Positions 35,220-46,900 of a stretch of DNA of 64,000 bases are shown here, piece by piece. The notes beneath the pieces were generated by a model that was given only the letters and a program-made list of their open reading frames with translations, was not told the origin of the DNA and made no database searches. Origin of the DNA: Prorocentrum cordatum (lineage: Eukaryota > Sar > Dinophyceae > Prorocentrales > Prorocentraceae); contig CAUYUJ010014267.1 in NCBI GenBank assembly GCA_963575745.1, forward strand, positions 257,488-321,487, written 5' to 3'. Every line of letters starts with the position of its first letter. Position 1 is the stretch's first letter. The translations under genes were made by a program, and so were the position numbers.

Positions 35220-36640
35220 TGGGGCCTCTGCGGGCTTGGGGCTGTGGGCGCACTTGGGGCCTCTGTGGGCTGCGTCGGGGAGCCTCAGTAGGCAGCGCGC
35301 GGGGGCCTCTGCGGGCGCGCTTGGGGCCTCTGTGGGCTGGGGCCTCTGTGGGCTGTGTCGGGGGCCTCAGTGGGCAGCGCGTCGGGGCATCTGTGGGCGT
35401 GCTTGGGGCCTCTGCGAGCTGGGACCTCTGTGGGCGCGCTTCGGGCCTCTGTGGGCTGTGCCGGAGGGCCTCAGTGGGCAGCGCGCGGGGGCCTCTGTGG
35501 GCGCGATTGGGGCCTCTGCGGTCTGAGGCAAATGTGGACGCCCTTGGAGCCTCTGTGGGCTGTGTCGGGGGGGGCCTCAGTAGGCAGCGCGCTGGGGCCT
35601 CTGCGGGCGCGCTCGGGGCCTCTGTGGGCTGGGGCCTCTCTGTGGGCTGCGTCGGGGGCCTCAGTGGACAGCTCGCTGGGGCCTCGGTGGGCGCGCTTGG
35701 ACCTCTGCGGGCTGGGGCCTCTGGGGGCGCCCTTGGGGCCTCCGTGGGCTGCGTCGGGGGCCTCAGTGGGCAGCGCGCGGGGGCCTGTGTGGGCGCACTT
35801 GGGGTCTCTGTGGGCTGGAGCCTCTGTGGGCGCTCTTGGGGCCTCAGTGGGCAGCGCGCTGGGGCCTCAGTGGGCAGCGCGAGGGGGCCTCTGTGGGCGC
35901 GCTTGCGGCCTCTGTGGGCTGCGTCGGGGGCCTCAGCGGGCAGCGCGCTGGAGCCTCTGTGGGCGTGTTTGGGGCCCTTGCGGGCTGGGGCCTCTGCGGG
36001 CGAACTTGAGGCATCTGTAGGCGGCGTTGGGGGGGGGGCAGCGCGCGGGGGTCTCTGTGGGCACGCTTGGGACCTCTGCGGGCTGGGGCCTCTGTGGGCC
36101 TCTGTGGGCTGGGGCCTCTGTGGGCTGCGTCGGGAGCCTCAGTGGGCAGCGCGCTGAAACCTCTGTGGGCGCGCTTGGGGCCTCTGCGGGCTAAGTCCTC
36201 TGTGGGCGCGCTTGCGGCCTTTGTGGGCTGTGTCGGAGGACTCGGTGGGCAGCGCGCGGGGTTGTCGGGGGGCAGCGCGCTGGGGCCTCTGTGGGCGCCC
36301 TTGGGGCCTCTGTGGGCAGCGCGGGGGAGCTTCTGTGGGCGCGCTTGGCGCCTATGTGGGCTGTGCAGGAGGGCCTCTGCGGGCAGCATGCTACGGTCCC
36401 TGTGGGCATACTTCGGGCCTCAGTGAGTTGTGTGTTGGGGGCCTCAGTGGGCAGCGCGCCGGGACCTCTGTGGGCTGTGTCCGAAGGCATCAGTGGGCAG
36501 CGGGCTGGGGCCCTTGTGGGCGCGCTTGGAGCTTTTGTTGGCTGTGTCCGAAGACCTCAATGAGCAGCGTGCTGGGGCCCTTGTGGTTTGGGGGCCTCTC
36601 TGGCCAGGTCGGGTCGTGTAGGAGTACTAAAGGGGGTGTC
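35220..36640 (+). repeat. ~100-bp minisatellite made of GGGCCTCTGTGGGC sub-repeats
   Basis: GGGGCCTCAGTGGGCAGCGC recurs about every 100 bp. GGGCCTCTGTGGGCTG and GTGGGCGCGCTTGGGG fill the space between. Open frames rich in Gly, Ala, Ser and Trp are by-products. Confidence 0.9.
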
Positions 36641-37290
36641 GAGCGGGAGCCCCTGTCGTCGCAGGTGGGCCTCCGGCGCCGCTACTGAACGGCAGTCTCG
36701 GGCCACGGCTCTCGAAGTACAGCTTGAGGAAGTAACGAACGGGAGCCCTTGTCGTCGCGGCGTGGCCCACACCAAATTGACTGAATGACGAGGGCGTTTC
36801 GAGCGAGAGCGCCACTCTTGATTTCGGGGGCCTCTCTGGCAAGGGCCTCTGCGAATACATCTTGAGGGAATATCGAACGAGAGCCCTTGTCGTCGCAGTT
36901 GGGCCTCCACCAATTTGACTGAATCGGGAGAAAGTCTCGAGCGAGAGCGCCGCTCCTGAGTTTGGGGGCCTTCCAGGCCAGGGGCTCTCGGAGTAAATCG
37001 TGAGAAAATATCGAGCAGGAGCCCTTGTCGTCGTGGTTGGGCCCCCGCCAACTTGATTGAATTGCGAGGAAGTCTCGAACGAGAGCGCCGTTCCTGAGTT
37101 CGGGGGCCTCTCTGGCCAGGGTGTCTCGAGGTAAAATGTGAGGAAGTATCGAGCGGGAGCCGTTGTTGTCGTAGCTGGGCCTCCAAGGGCGCACTTGTAG
37201 GGTCAGGACAACGCTCGAGCTGGAGCCTCGTTTTCAGAGAAAATGTAGCCGGCGTCGAGGCGAGAGCGCCCGGGACCGCTTCCGGAGATC
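36640..37290. repeat. S1-family repeat, four units
   Basis: Same ~130-140-bp unit as 1-600, here joined directly to the minisatellite on its left and to a macrosatellite core on its right. Confidence 0.75.
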
Positions 37291-38018
37291 AACAATACTT
37301 ATTCTCTCGAAATGAATATTCAACAATCCTGTTAAGACTGTTCGCTCCTGTCTGCTCACGTGCCAACCAATGCGTAGATCCCAAGCCCTCGGTACTCGCC
37401 CCCGTCGTGTTCGATCGTACCCCCTTGGGGGTCCATCTTCCTTACCTGCCACATGATGTAAGTGCAGCCCCTAAAGCAAGGGAAGAAAGGACGGGCGGAA
37501 TGTGGAAATGTTAGCAGGAGGGGGGCAAGGAGCAGAAAACAATTGGTAGAACCGGATGGGCAGATCGGGTGGGCAGACCCATAGCGGGCAGGTCGGGAAG
37601 GCGGGCCCAGGCGACCAGGTCGACCAGGCGGGTTGCTGAAGCGTGGGTCCTGCATGAATCGCGAGGAAATCTCGAGCGATAGCGCGATTCCCAAGTAAAT
37701 CGTGAGCAAAGCAAGAGCGAGAGCGTGATTCCTGACCGCCGAAGGCGCATCGCCTGAACGAATTGCAAGGGAGGCCCAAGCGAGAGCCCATGAATTGTGA
37801 GGAAGTCCCGCGCGAGAGCGCGATTTGGGAATCAACTGTGAGGAAATATCAGGCGGGAGCCGCTGTTGTTGTAGACCGGGGGCCAGGGGCGCAAATTGAG
37901 CCACGAGACTCCATGATAAGAATCAGGGTTCGAGCGCCAGGGGAAACACTCCAGTTGAAAAACCACGATGATCACCCGAGGTGGATCAACAACTAGTATT
38001 CTTCAACTGTGAGAATTC

Positions 38019-38052
<34 letters not shown>

Positions 38053-38079
38053 GCAATCATTTTACCCGAACGCTCAGTG
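37290..38079. repeat. Diverged macrosatellite unit
   Basis: ATCAACAATACTTATTCTCT, a core with a degraded palindrome (TACCCCCTTGGGGGTCC), the GGCAGGTCGGGAAGGCGG block, ~50-bp units and a short (CAA)n near 38020-38055. Confidence 0.75.
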
Positions 38080-38802
38080 TTCTCACCAGTGCCAGGGTTT
38101 TCATACGACGCCCGCCAATACCCCCACTTTGTGGGGGGGCCGGTTCAAGCTCTACCACATTTCCAAACGACTCTTCGCCACCACCCACACCCAGCTTCCC
38201 GCCCTATGACGTTCGGACACTTCACTTCGTGGCATGCGGACGACCGTGGCTACTACACTGGCGCATGGTTTCAATGACTTATTTGACATGTGTCCCGCAT
38301 GGTATTATTTGACAGGGATGATGGCCCTGGCAGGTGCGCAACCGTTGTTGCAGAAGTTCGAAAAAGTTGCTCGCAAAAGCCCGTTTGACAGAAATGTTTA
38401 AAAAATGTTGGGTTTCCTGCAAATCCGCAAGAGCGCGCGGGATGAAATTGTGACACTTTAAAAAAAAAAAAACCATTGGTTTTTTGATGTTTTTATGTTG
38501 AAATCGTTACGAACACTAAGGTTTTGGAAGGATTTCGTCTTGCGCGCGCGAATGTCCACTTTACCTTATTTTTTGCAAGGGATTCTTGAAGTTTGGTTAT
38601 TTTAGAACAAGAAATTTCATTTTATAGTGTTTTTTGCAAGGGACAGCGGGGGGGAACAAAACAACCGGATCTTGATCACATCGAATTACCTGAGGCTTCC
38701 TCACGAAAATGATGAAAATGTAGCTGCGGCCTAGGCGGCGCAGGGGGGCCGCGCACCAGGGGTCCCAACAATAATTATTCTTTAGAATAAATAATGTTCA
38801 AC
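38080..38802 (+). repeat. AT-richer duplicated segment, copy 2 (~723 bp)
   Basis: Partner of 33953-34692. It differs by scattered substitutions, a replaced internal block near 38255-38290 and a longer A-run at 38459. Confidence 0.85.
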
Positions 38803-38967
38803 AACAGCAACAACAACAACGACAACGACAACGACCACGACAACGACAACGACAACGACAAAGACAAAGACAAACACAAAGACAACGACGACAACAACAA
38901 CAACGACAACCACAACCACAACAAAAACAACAACAATAACAACAACAACAACAACAACAACAATCAG
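38803..38967 (+). repeat. Compound (CAA)n/(CGACAA)n microsatellite
   Basis: CAACAA, CGACAACGACAA and AAAGACAAAGAC blocks that translate as Asn/Asp-rich frames. Confidence 0.9.
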
Positions 38968-40272
38968 TTTACCCTCATGCGCGATGCTTCCACACGAAGC
39001 ATGCGACCATCATGCTAATCGTCCACATCATGGGGGACTCTTGTTCTATAGCGGGGTCCATTATTCTCATTCCCAGATCTCCCGCCCAATCAGGTCTTGC
39101 AAACACCTCCTCCGAGGAAATTCAACATATCCCGCCTCGAAAACACATGCCCGCGCCTTGCTGCGCCGATGCGAGACCGCCAGTGGAACCCCAGCGAAGG
39201 GTAAAGCACAAGGAAGTATCAAACGACAGGATTGCCTTGGTGAGGATGTGGGCTGTCGGCGGTGAGGCAAGGACCTTACCCTGAATAGAAACAAGGAAGT
39301 CTCGAGCAGGGCTGCTGTTGTTGCTGGGAGCGGCGCCAATGGTGAAAAGAGTAGGGCGCTAATGCAGCGCAAAACAAAACGAAATCTCGAGCGGGAACGC
39401 TGGTTTTGTTGGGACTGCGGCTTTCGGCGGCGAGGAGGAACACCGCCTTGAGTAAGAAAGGGAGAAGCATCGAGCGGGAGCCGTGGTTTTGTCGGGACGG
39501 GGGCTGTCGGCGGCGAAGAACAGCACCGTCCCGAGGAAAAAAACAGGAAATCTCGAGCAGGAGCGTTGTTCTTGCTGGGGGCGGCGCCAATTCGAAATAG
39601 AATGGGGCGCTAGTCCAGCGTAAAACGGAAGGAGGTCTCGGACGGGAGCGGTGGTTTTGTCGGGGCGGCGGCTTTCGGCGGCGAGGAGGAACACCGCCTT
39701 GAGTAAGAAGGGAGGAAGCCTCGAGCGGGAGCCGTGGTTTTGTCGGGACAGGGGTTGTCGGCGGCGAGGAACAGCACCGTCTTCAGGAAAAAAGGAGAAA
39801 GCCTCGAGCGGGAGCGTTGTTCTTGCTGGGAGCGGCGCCAATTCAAAAGAGAGTTGGGCGCCAATCCAGCGTAAAACGGAAGGAAATCTCGGGTGGGAGC
39901 GCTGGATTTGTCGGGGCGGCGGTTTTCGGCGGCGATGAGGAACACCGCCTTGAGCAAAAATTGGAGGACGTCTCGAGCGGGAGCGTTGTTTTTGCTGGGG
40001 GCGGCGCCGATGAGAGAAAGACTAGCGCGCCAGCCAAGGTAAAACGGGAGGAAGTCTCGAGCGGGAGCGCTGGTTTTGTTAGGACGGCGGCTTTCGGCGG
40101 CGAGCAAGAGCACCAGCCCTGAGTAAAAAAGGAGGAGGTCTCGAGCGGGAGCGTTGTTGTTGCTGGGGGGGCGGTTTTGGCGGTTCCCCAAACCGCTCGA
40201 GCGCGAGCCTCATTTTCAATGAAAATGTAGCTGGCGCCTCGGCGAGGGCGCCAGGGCGCCATTAAGGGATCC

Positions 40273-40275
<3 letters not shown>
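38968..40275 (+). repeat. ~1.3-kb segmental duplication, copy 1
   Basis: Closely matches 41897-43212. It opens with TTTACCCTCATGCGCGATG and a unique ~250-bp part. Then come ~84-bp units with GGCTTTCGGCGGCGAGGAGG, CTCGAGCGGGAGCGTTGTT and CTGGGAGCGGCGCC arranged in ~250-bp sets. It ends in CATTTTCAATGAAAAT, a short inverted repeat, before (CAA)n. Confidence 0.9.
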
Positions 40276-40315
<40 letters not shown>

Positions 40316-41896
40316 GCAACAACAACAACAACAACAACAACAATCATTTCAAGACTGTTCGCTCCTATCTGCTCACGTGCCAATCAATACGTATATCCCA
40401 CATCCTGGGTACCCGCCCTCGTCGTTTTCGATCGTACCCCCTTGGGGGTATATCTTCCTTACCTGCCACGTGTATTTAATGCAGCCCCTGAAACAAGGAA
40501 AAAAAACACGGGCGGAAGGAGCAGGGAGAAGAATGGACCACGAGAGATGTTAGCAGGAGGGGGGCAAGGAACAGAAAACAAGTGGTAGAACCAAACGGGC
40601 AGATCGGGTGGGCAGACCCATAGAGGGCAGGTCGGGAAGGCGGACCCAGGCGACCAAGTCGAGCAGGCGGGTTGCTGAAGCGTGGGTCCTGCATGAATCG
40701 CGGGGAAGTCTCGAGCGATAACGCGTTTCCCAAGTAAATCGTGAGAAAAGCCAGCGTGCGTGGGCCACGAAGGGCATACAATCCGAGGCCACAGAGGGCA
40801 GCGACGGGGCCGCTGAGGGCAGCACCGGGGCCACGAAGGGCAGCGAGGGGGCCACAAAGGGCGACAGCGGGGCCACGAAGGGCATGCACATGGGGCCACG
40901 ACGGGAGCGAGCGGGGGACACGAAGGGCATTCGTATACGGGGCCACCAAGGGCGACAGCGGGGCCACTGAGGGCAGCAAAGGAGCCACGAAGGGCAGCGA
41001 GGGGGCCACGAAGGGCGACAGTGGAGCTACAAAGGGCATGCGTACGGGACCGCGACGGGCGCGTGCGAGCGGGGGCCACGAAGGGCATACAATGCGGGGC
41101 CACGAAGGGCAGCGAGGGGGCCACTGAGGGCAGCAACGGGGCCGCGAAGGGCAGCGAGCGAAGGCGACCGCGGAACCAGTATGGGCAGCGAGGGGCATCG
41201 AAGGCGGGCGAAGGGCAGCGAGCGGCGACTGCAGTCATTAACGGGTTGGCTGGGCGGGCAGGCCCCGACGGGCGGGTCGAGCGGGCGGGTCGTTGAAGCG
41301 TGAGTCCTGCTTGAACCACGAGGCAACATGTAGCGGGGGGCGATTCCTGACTGTCGAGGACAGGCATCTGGATAAAGTGTGAGGAAATATCAAGCGGCGG
41401 TTTGGCGGTAAGTTGCGAGGAAGTCCCAAGAGAGAATGCGATTCTATAATACGATTCTATAGTACATTGTCAGGAAGTTTCGGGCGGGAGCCGCGGTTCG
41501 GTTGAAAATTGCCAGGACGTCCAAAGCGAGAGCGCGATTCTTCAATAAATTGTAAGAAAATCTCAAGCGGGAGCCGTTGTTCTTGTAGGCCAGGGGAGCA
41601 ACAACGCAGTTTGACACGGACTAAATTGTGAGGAGCGCCGTTCCTGAGTAAATTGGGAGGCAATCCCAGACGGGAGGTGGGGGGTCCTGAGTACATGTGG
41701 AGGAAGCCTCAGGCGGGAGCCGTCGTTGTTGTAGTCCGGGGGGCCAGGGGCCCAGTTTGACCACCAAGACTTTCCCTGTCAAAAAACAGGGTGCGAGCGT
41801 CGAGGGGCACCCTTCGACTGAGAAAAAACAGCATGCACCGGTGAGGGGGGATCAAAAATAATTATTCTTCAAAAATGGAAATGCAATAGCAAACAT
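40276..41896. repeat. (CAA)n, macrosatellite core and GGCCACGAAGGGC minisatellite
   Basis: A (CAA)n at ~40270-40345 is followed by the second-subfamily core (TACCCCCTTGGGGGTA at ~40433), the GGCAGGTCGGGAAGGCGG block, then a minisatellite of the first subfamily at ~40745-41230. It is a mosaic of both subfamilies and ends with ~50-bp units. Confidence 0.8.
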
Positions 41897-43212
41897 TTTA
41901 CCCTCATGCGCGATGTTTCCACACGAAGCATGCGACCATCATGATAACCATCCACATCATGGGAGGCTCGCGTTCTATAGCGGGGTCAAGTATTCCCATT
42001 CCCAGATCTCCCGCCCAATCAGGTCTTGCAAACACCTCCTCCGTGGAATTTCAACATATCCCGCCTCGAAAACACATGCCCGCGCCTTGCTGCAACGATG
42101 CGAGACCGCCAGTGGAACCCCAGCGAAGGGTAAAGCACAAGGAAATATCGAACGACAGGATTGCTTTGGTGGGGATGGGGGCTGTCGGTGGTGAGGCAAG
42201 GACCTGGCCCTGAACAAAAAGGGAGGAAGTCTCGAGCAGGGCTGCTGTTGTTGCTGGGAGCGGCGCCAATGCTGAAGAGAGTAGGGCGCTAATCCAGCGC
42301 AAAACAAAACGAAGTCTCGAGCGGGAACGCTGGCTTTGTTGGGACGGCGGCTTTCGGCGGCGAGGAGGAACACCGCCTTGAGCAAGAAAGGAGGAAACAT
42401 CGAGCGGGAGCCGTGGTTTTGTGGGGACGGGGGCTGTCGGCGGCGAGGAACAGCACCGTCCCGAGGGAGAAAAAAAAAGGGGATCTCGACGGGGAGCGTT
42501 GTTCTTGCTAGGAGCGGCGCCAATTCAAAAGATAATAGAGCGCCAGTCCAGCGTAAAACGGAAGGAGGTCTCGGGCGGGAGCGGTGGTTTTATCGGGGCG
42601 GCGGGTTTCGGCGGCGAGGAGGAGCACCGCCTTGAGCAAAAAGGGAGGAAACATCGAGCGGGAGCCGTGGCTTTGTAGGGACAGGGGTTGTCGGCGGCGA
42701 GGAACAGCACCGTCTTCAGGAAAAAGGGAGAAAGCCTCGAGCGGGAGCGTTGTTCTTGCTGGGAGCGGCGCCAATTCAAAAGATGATAAGGCGCCAGTCC
42801 AGCGTAAAACGGAAGGAAGTCTCGGGCGGGTGCGCTGGTTTTGTCGGGGCGGCGGTTTTCGGCGGCGAGGAGGAGCACCGCCTTGAGAAAAGAAGGGAGG
42901 AAGCCTCGAGCGGGAGCGTTGTTTTTGCTGTGAGCGGCGCCGATGAGAGAAAGACTAGCGCGCCAGTCCAGGGTAAAACGGGAGACAGTCTCGAGCGGGA
43001 GCGCTGGTTTTGTTACGACGGCGGCTTTCGGCGGCGAGGAAGAACACCAGCCCTGAGTAAAAAAGGAGGAAATCTCGAGCGGGAGCGTTGTTGTTGTTGG
43101 GGGGCCGGTTTTGGCGGTTCCCCAAACCGCTCGAGCGCGAGCCTCATTTTCAATGAAAATTTGGCCGGCGCCTAGGCGAGAGCGCCAGGGCGCCTTTATC
43201 GGGTCCAACAAT
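41897..43212 (+). repeat. ~1.3-kb segmental duplication, copy 2
   Basis: Partner of 38968-40275, with the same start, internal unit order and end. Small differences are spread along it. Confidence 0.9.
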
Positions 43213-43500
43213 AATAACTGCTTAATACTTAACATTCAACCATCATTGTAAGTCTGTTCGCTGGTATCTGCTCGAGTGTCCTTTAACGCGTATTTCCCAA
43301 ACCGTCGATACCCGCCCTCTTCGTTTTCGATCTACAAATTTTGGGGGGGTGTACCTTTCTTCTCTGTAGGCCGGGCCCCGGCAAGCGGCGGGGCGGCCGC
43401 GGACCGTCGGCCTGGCCAGCGGCAGCGCTCATCGGCGGCAACCCGACCCCAAGAGGGACGGCCAGGGGACCGACCACGACGACAACGACGACGGCGTCGA

Positions 43501-43533
<33 letters not shown>

Positions 43534-43786
43534 GCGAGCGAAAGCGAGAGCGAGAAAGAGAACGACAGCAGGGCCACGAAGGGCAGGCACGAAGTACACG
43601 AAGGGAATGCGTATGGGGCCACGAAGAGCGTGAACGAGGGGGGGGCACGAAGGACAGATAATGCGAGGCCACGTAGGACAGCGAGGGCCACCAACTGGGC
43701 CACCTAGGACAGCGAGGGTGCCACAAAGGGCGACAGCGGGGCCACGAAGGGAATGCACATGACGAGCGGGGGCCACCAAGGGCGCA
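43213..43786. repeat. Left part of the macrosatellite copy entered by the retroelement
   Basis: First-subfamily core, CGGCCGCGGACCGTCGG block, (GAC)n and the first GGCCACGAAGGGC units, in the same order as 4320-4935. It stops at GGGCGCA, where the element begins; the rest of the unit resumes at 59399. Confidence 0.85.
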
Positions 43787-43918
43787 TTAGTTGTTTGCCC
43801 TAAACGGTTGGACCCCGCCCTCCCCAGTCGGCTTGGGTTTTCTCCTTTCCCTGCTCCTGCCTCTGCCTGCTCCTCTCTCTCCCTCTCTCCCGCTCAAGCC
43901 TTCGGAGCTCAAAGCCCT
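43787..43918 (+). repeat. Split direct repeat A1 (5' end of the element)
   Basis: 132 bp, from TTAGTTGTTTGCCC to GCTCAAAGCCCT. It matches A2 at 58971-59102 except for one A/G difference at 43906. It ends before the first ATG of ORF1, so it is probably promoter and 5' leader. Confidence 0.95.
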
Positions 43919-43972
43919 GGAGCCGACCTCAGGAGGTCTGGGCGCCCTTGGGCGCCCGGAAGCGTGCGTGCC

Positions 43973-46900
43973 ATGGCCGCCCGGCGCCCGGCGCTGGCAG
44001 GCTCTGCGCGCGGGCTGATCGCGCTGGCCGCCGGCGCGACCGCCCACGACTGGCGCGGGCCGCTCAGCACCGCTGTTGCCCGTGCCGGATGGGGCCGCCC
44101 GGCAGTGGCCCACGAGGTCCCGTTCGGGTACACCGTGCCGTACTACGATGACTCCGAGTACGGCATGGAGATCGACGAGCACGAGGAGGAGGGCGGGGCC
44201 GCAGGCAGCCCCCAGGCGTCGCCCGACAGCGGGCCGCCGGAAGCGCCGCCCCCGCCCCCCACCCACGCCGCCGGAGGAGTCGACAACGGCAGCCACCCCA
44301 CCGATGACCCGCGTGGCGAGGAGTCCTGGGTGGGCGGCTGGGGTGTCTGGGCGCTGGGGTGGAGGCCCCTGCGCGAGGGCACCTGGGCCTGGCGCCTGAG
44401 TGGCATGGGCGGGGTTGCCTACGAGAAGCTGGACAGCCTCGGGAGCGCCTTCTCAACTCATGCCGAGACGGGCTGGCTGACCAAGGACGGCGGCTGGTTC
44501 TTCTACGCCCTGGAGAAGCTGGGCCTGACGGTCTTTGGGGCCGCATGGCCTGCCGTGGCGTGGACGTTCATCTTCTTGGCTTTCCTGGCGGTGCTTGCCT
44601 TTCTTACTCATATCTGTCGTACTCTGCTGGCCCCCTGCGCAGCTGCCCTCTGGCTGATTGGTCTACTGGCGCGGTGCTTCAAGCGCCGCCGGCGAGAGCC
44701 TGGCGATGCAGCTGCCGAAAGGTACCTGCCGCCGGCTCCGCCTGCCCTTACCCAGATCCACTGGATGGGGCCAGAGACCGGGCCTGCTACGACCACCGAG
44801 TACTACAGCAAGAAGGTGAAGGGTCGTGGAACTGGGAGGCGACCCAACGACGTGCTGGTCAAGATCGACGACCACGTCGCCCGGCTGAAGATCGACCTCG
44901 CGGAACCCAAGCGGATCGACCGGAGGGGCCTTTGGATAGACTACCTGAGCGTGAAAGGTGCTAGCTCACGCGCGCTCCGCCAGAAGTTGGAGACGCTCGA
45001 GGGCCGCTCCATCCACCTGTGCCGCAACATGGCCTGTCGAGATCAACCTGGGGAAGTCCATTGCAAAGAGTGCGCCGCGCTGGATTCCGAAGCTATCGTG
45101 GACATCGGCTCTCACGCCAAGTTCACCTCATGCCGCGGCATCTTCTTGCTCTGGCGGACCTTCGCCGACCTGGGGAGAGGCACCTGGAAGACCATTGTGT
45201 TCATCTACTGCATCCTATCCTGCGGTTGCTCTGTCTGCTGCCGGCGACGCCGCCGTCGCAAGACGGGCGCTGCGGAGCCAGGCGTTGCAGGAAGCATCGC
45301 AGAAGTCCTCGATCAGGAATCCGAGTCGGAGGTGGAGGCCGAGGAGAAACCATGCGAGGCAGTTCGGGTTGGCATCGTACTTCGCGGTGGCGCCCGCCCC
45401 CTGGCCCCAGACGGTTGCCGCGACGCCGCGGAAGCCGAGCCGACCACCCTGCTCTTCGAGGACGGACAGGCGTCGGACCTCCCGCCACCCAGTGATGGGC
45501 GGAACTCTTTCGCCCACCTCTGCGCTCATCATGCGCAGGTCTACCGAGCTCCTCGGTATCGTGACAAGTGCTCGCAAGTGACTTGTTACCGCCAGGCGGT
45601 CGGCAACGCAGAGGGCGTGCCACTTTGCCTTCTTCACTTGGGTGGGGAAGCAAGCAGAGCGGTGCAGGCAGCTGCAGCAGCTCAGGGCCACGGGTTCTTC
45701 TCGAGCCCGGGCCTGAGGCGCCGGGCAGTCCGCAGTCGCAGCCCGCGGGCGCGCGAGCAGGGCGCCCCAGCTGCCGCAACTCCCCCTGCAGACGGAGTTC
45801 GAGGACCCGAGAGCCATCGCGGGCATGCAGCCTCTGGACTACCCCCTCGCGACGCATCAGCCTCACCACGGGGTCCACCTGCTGGTGTCCGGTTCGAAGC
45901 GTCGCCCTCTCCGAAAGTACCTCTTCCGCGGGGTGCCAGCCCTGCCCCAGACGAGGAGGCCGAGCAAGGTGACCACCTCGTATTACGGGTGCGGGTGCAT
46001 TGGGCTGCCGGCCCGCAGTGGGTCGTATTCTTGGGGAGGTCCAGACCCGGAGGAGGGCTTACTGGAGATGGCAGCATGACCGTGGTAGACGTGGAGGAGC
46101 CGCGCTGCAAGGACCGCTCTGCAGAGGGCCAGGAGAACATCTGCTTCACTCTCAAGAACGCGGGGATCGAGTATGCTCCTGTCGCTAGCGACCAGGGCAA
46201 GCTCCCCGCCGGCTACCTCGAAGAGCTATTGCATCACCCTCCTCTCGGAGCAGAGAAGATGGGGATCGGCGTGCACGGCGCCGTCGTGAGCAACGCCATG
46301 TGGGAGAAGCTGCGCCCTTGGAACGGGGTCCCCGTGGGCGGGAAGCCCAAGAGGATCAGCCGCCCTCAGTGGGCTCAGCTTCGGGCCCGTGGGGATTTGC
46401 TTGTGTACCGACACCCAGCGGGTATTCCTGGCGACGCCCAGGGCGTGCCACAGCCCGTCTCGGACGAGATGGACGCGCAGCTCAAGAAGCACTGGGCGAG
46501 GCTTGACCGCAGCAGCTCTCCCAAGCCACCCTTTGGCGTCGGGTGGGGTCTGGGCGAAGAAGACGACCGAGCCCCCTCAGCCCCCCGCCGCTCTTCCCGC
46601 AGCCCCGCAGGGAAGGCTCACGAAGAGGAGAGCACCGGAGAGGCCATGCTGGGGCTGTACCTCGCGGCCCATGAGGAGGGGTCGGACGACGCCTCGGCGC
46701 TGCAGAGCGTGGCAGCCGGGCACGACGAAGACGTCACCGTAGTCCTGGAGCATCTCATCAAGCACACCCAGCGCCTCATGCGCAGCAGCGGAGTCGACGA
46801 GCGAGCCAAGTACCAGGCGCACATTGACAGGTGGGAGAAAACGCTGGAGCGTGTTCGAGCCGAGAAAGACGAGGGTGTGAACCCGCCGCTCGCCAACAGC

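Noticed and set aside
43808-43972. Start of ORF1 at a TTG inside A1
   Set aside because: No ATG before 43973; the upstream part is the direct repeat and most likely untranslated leader.
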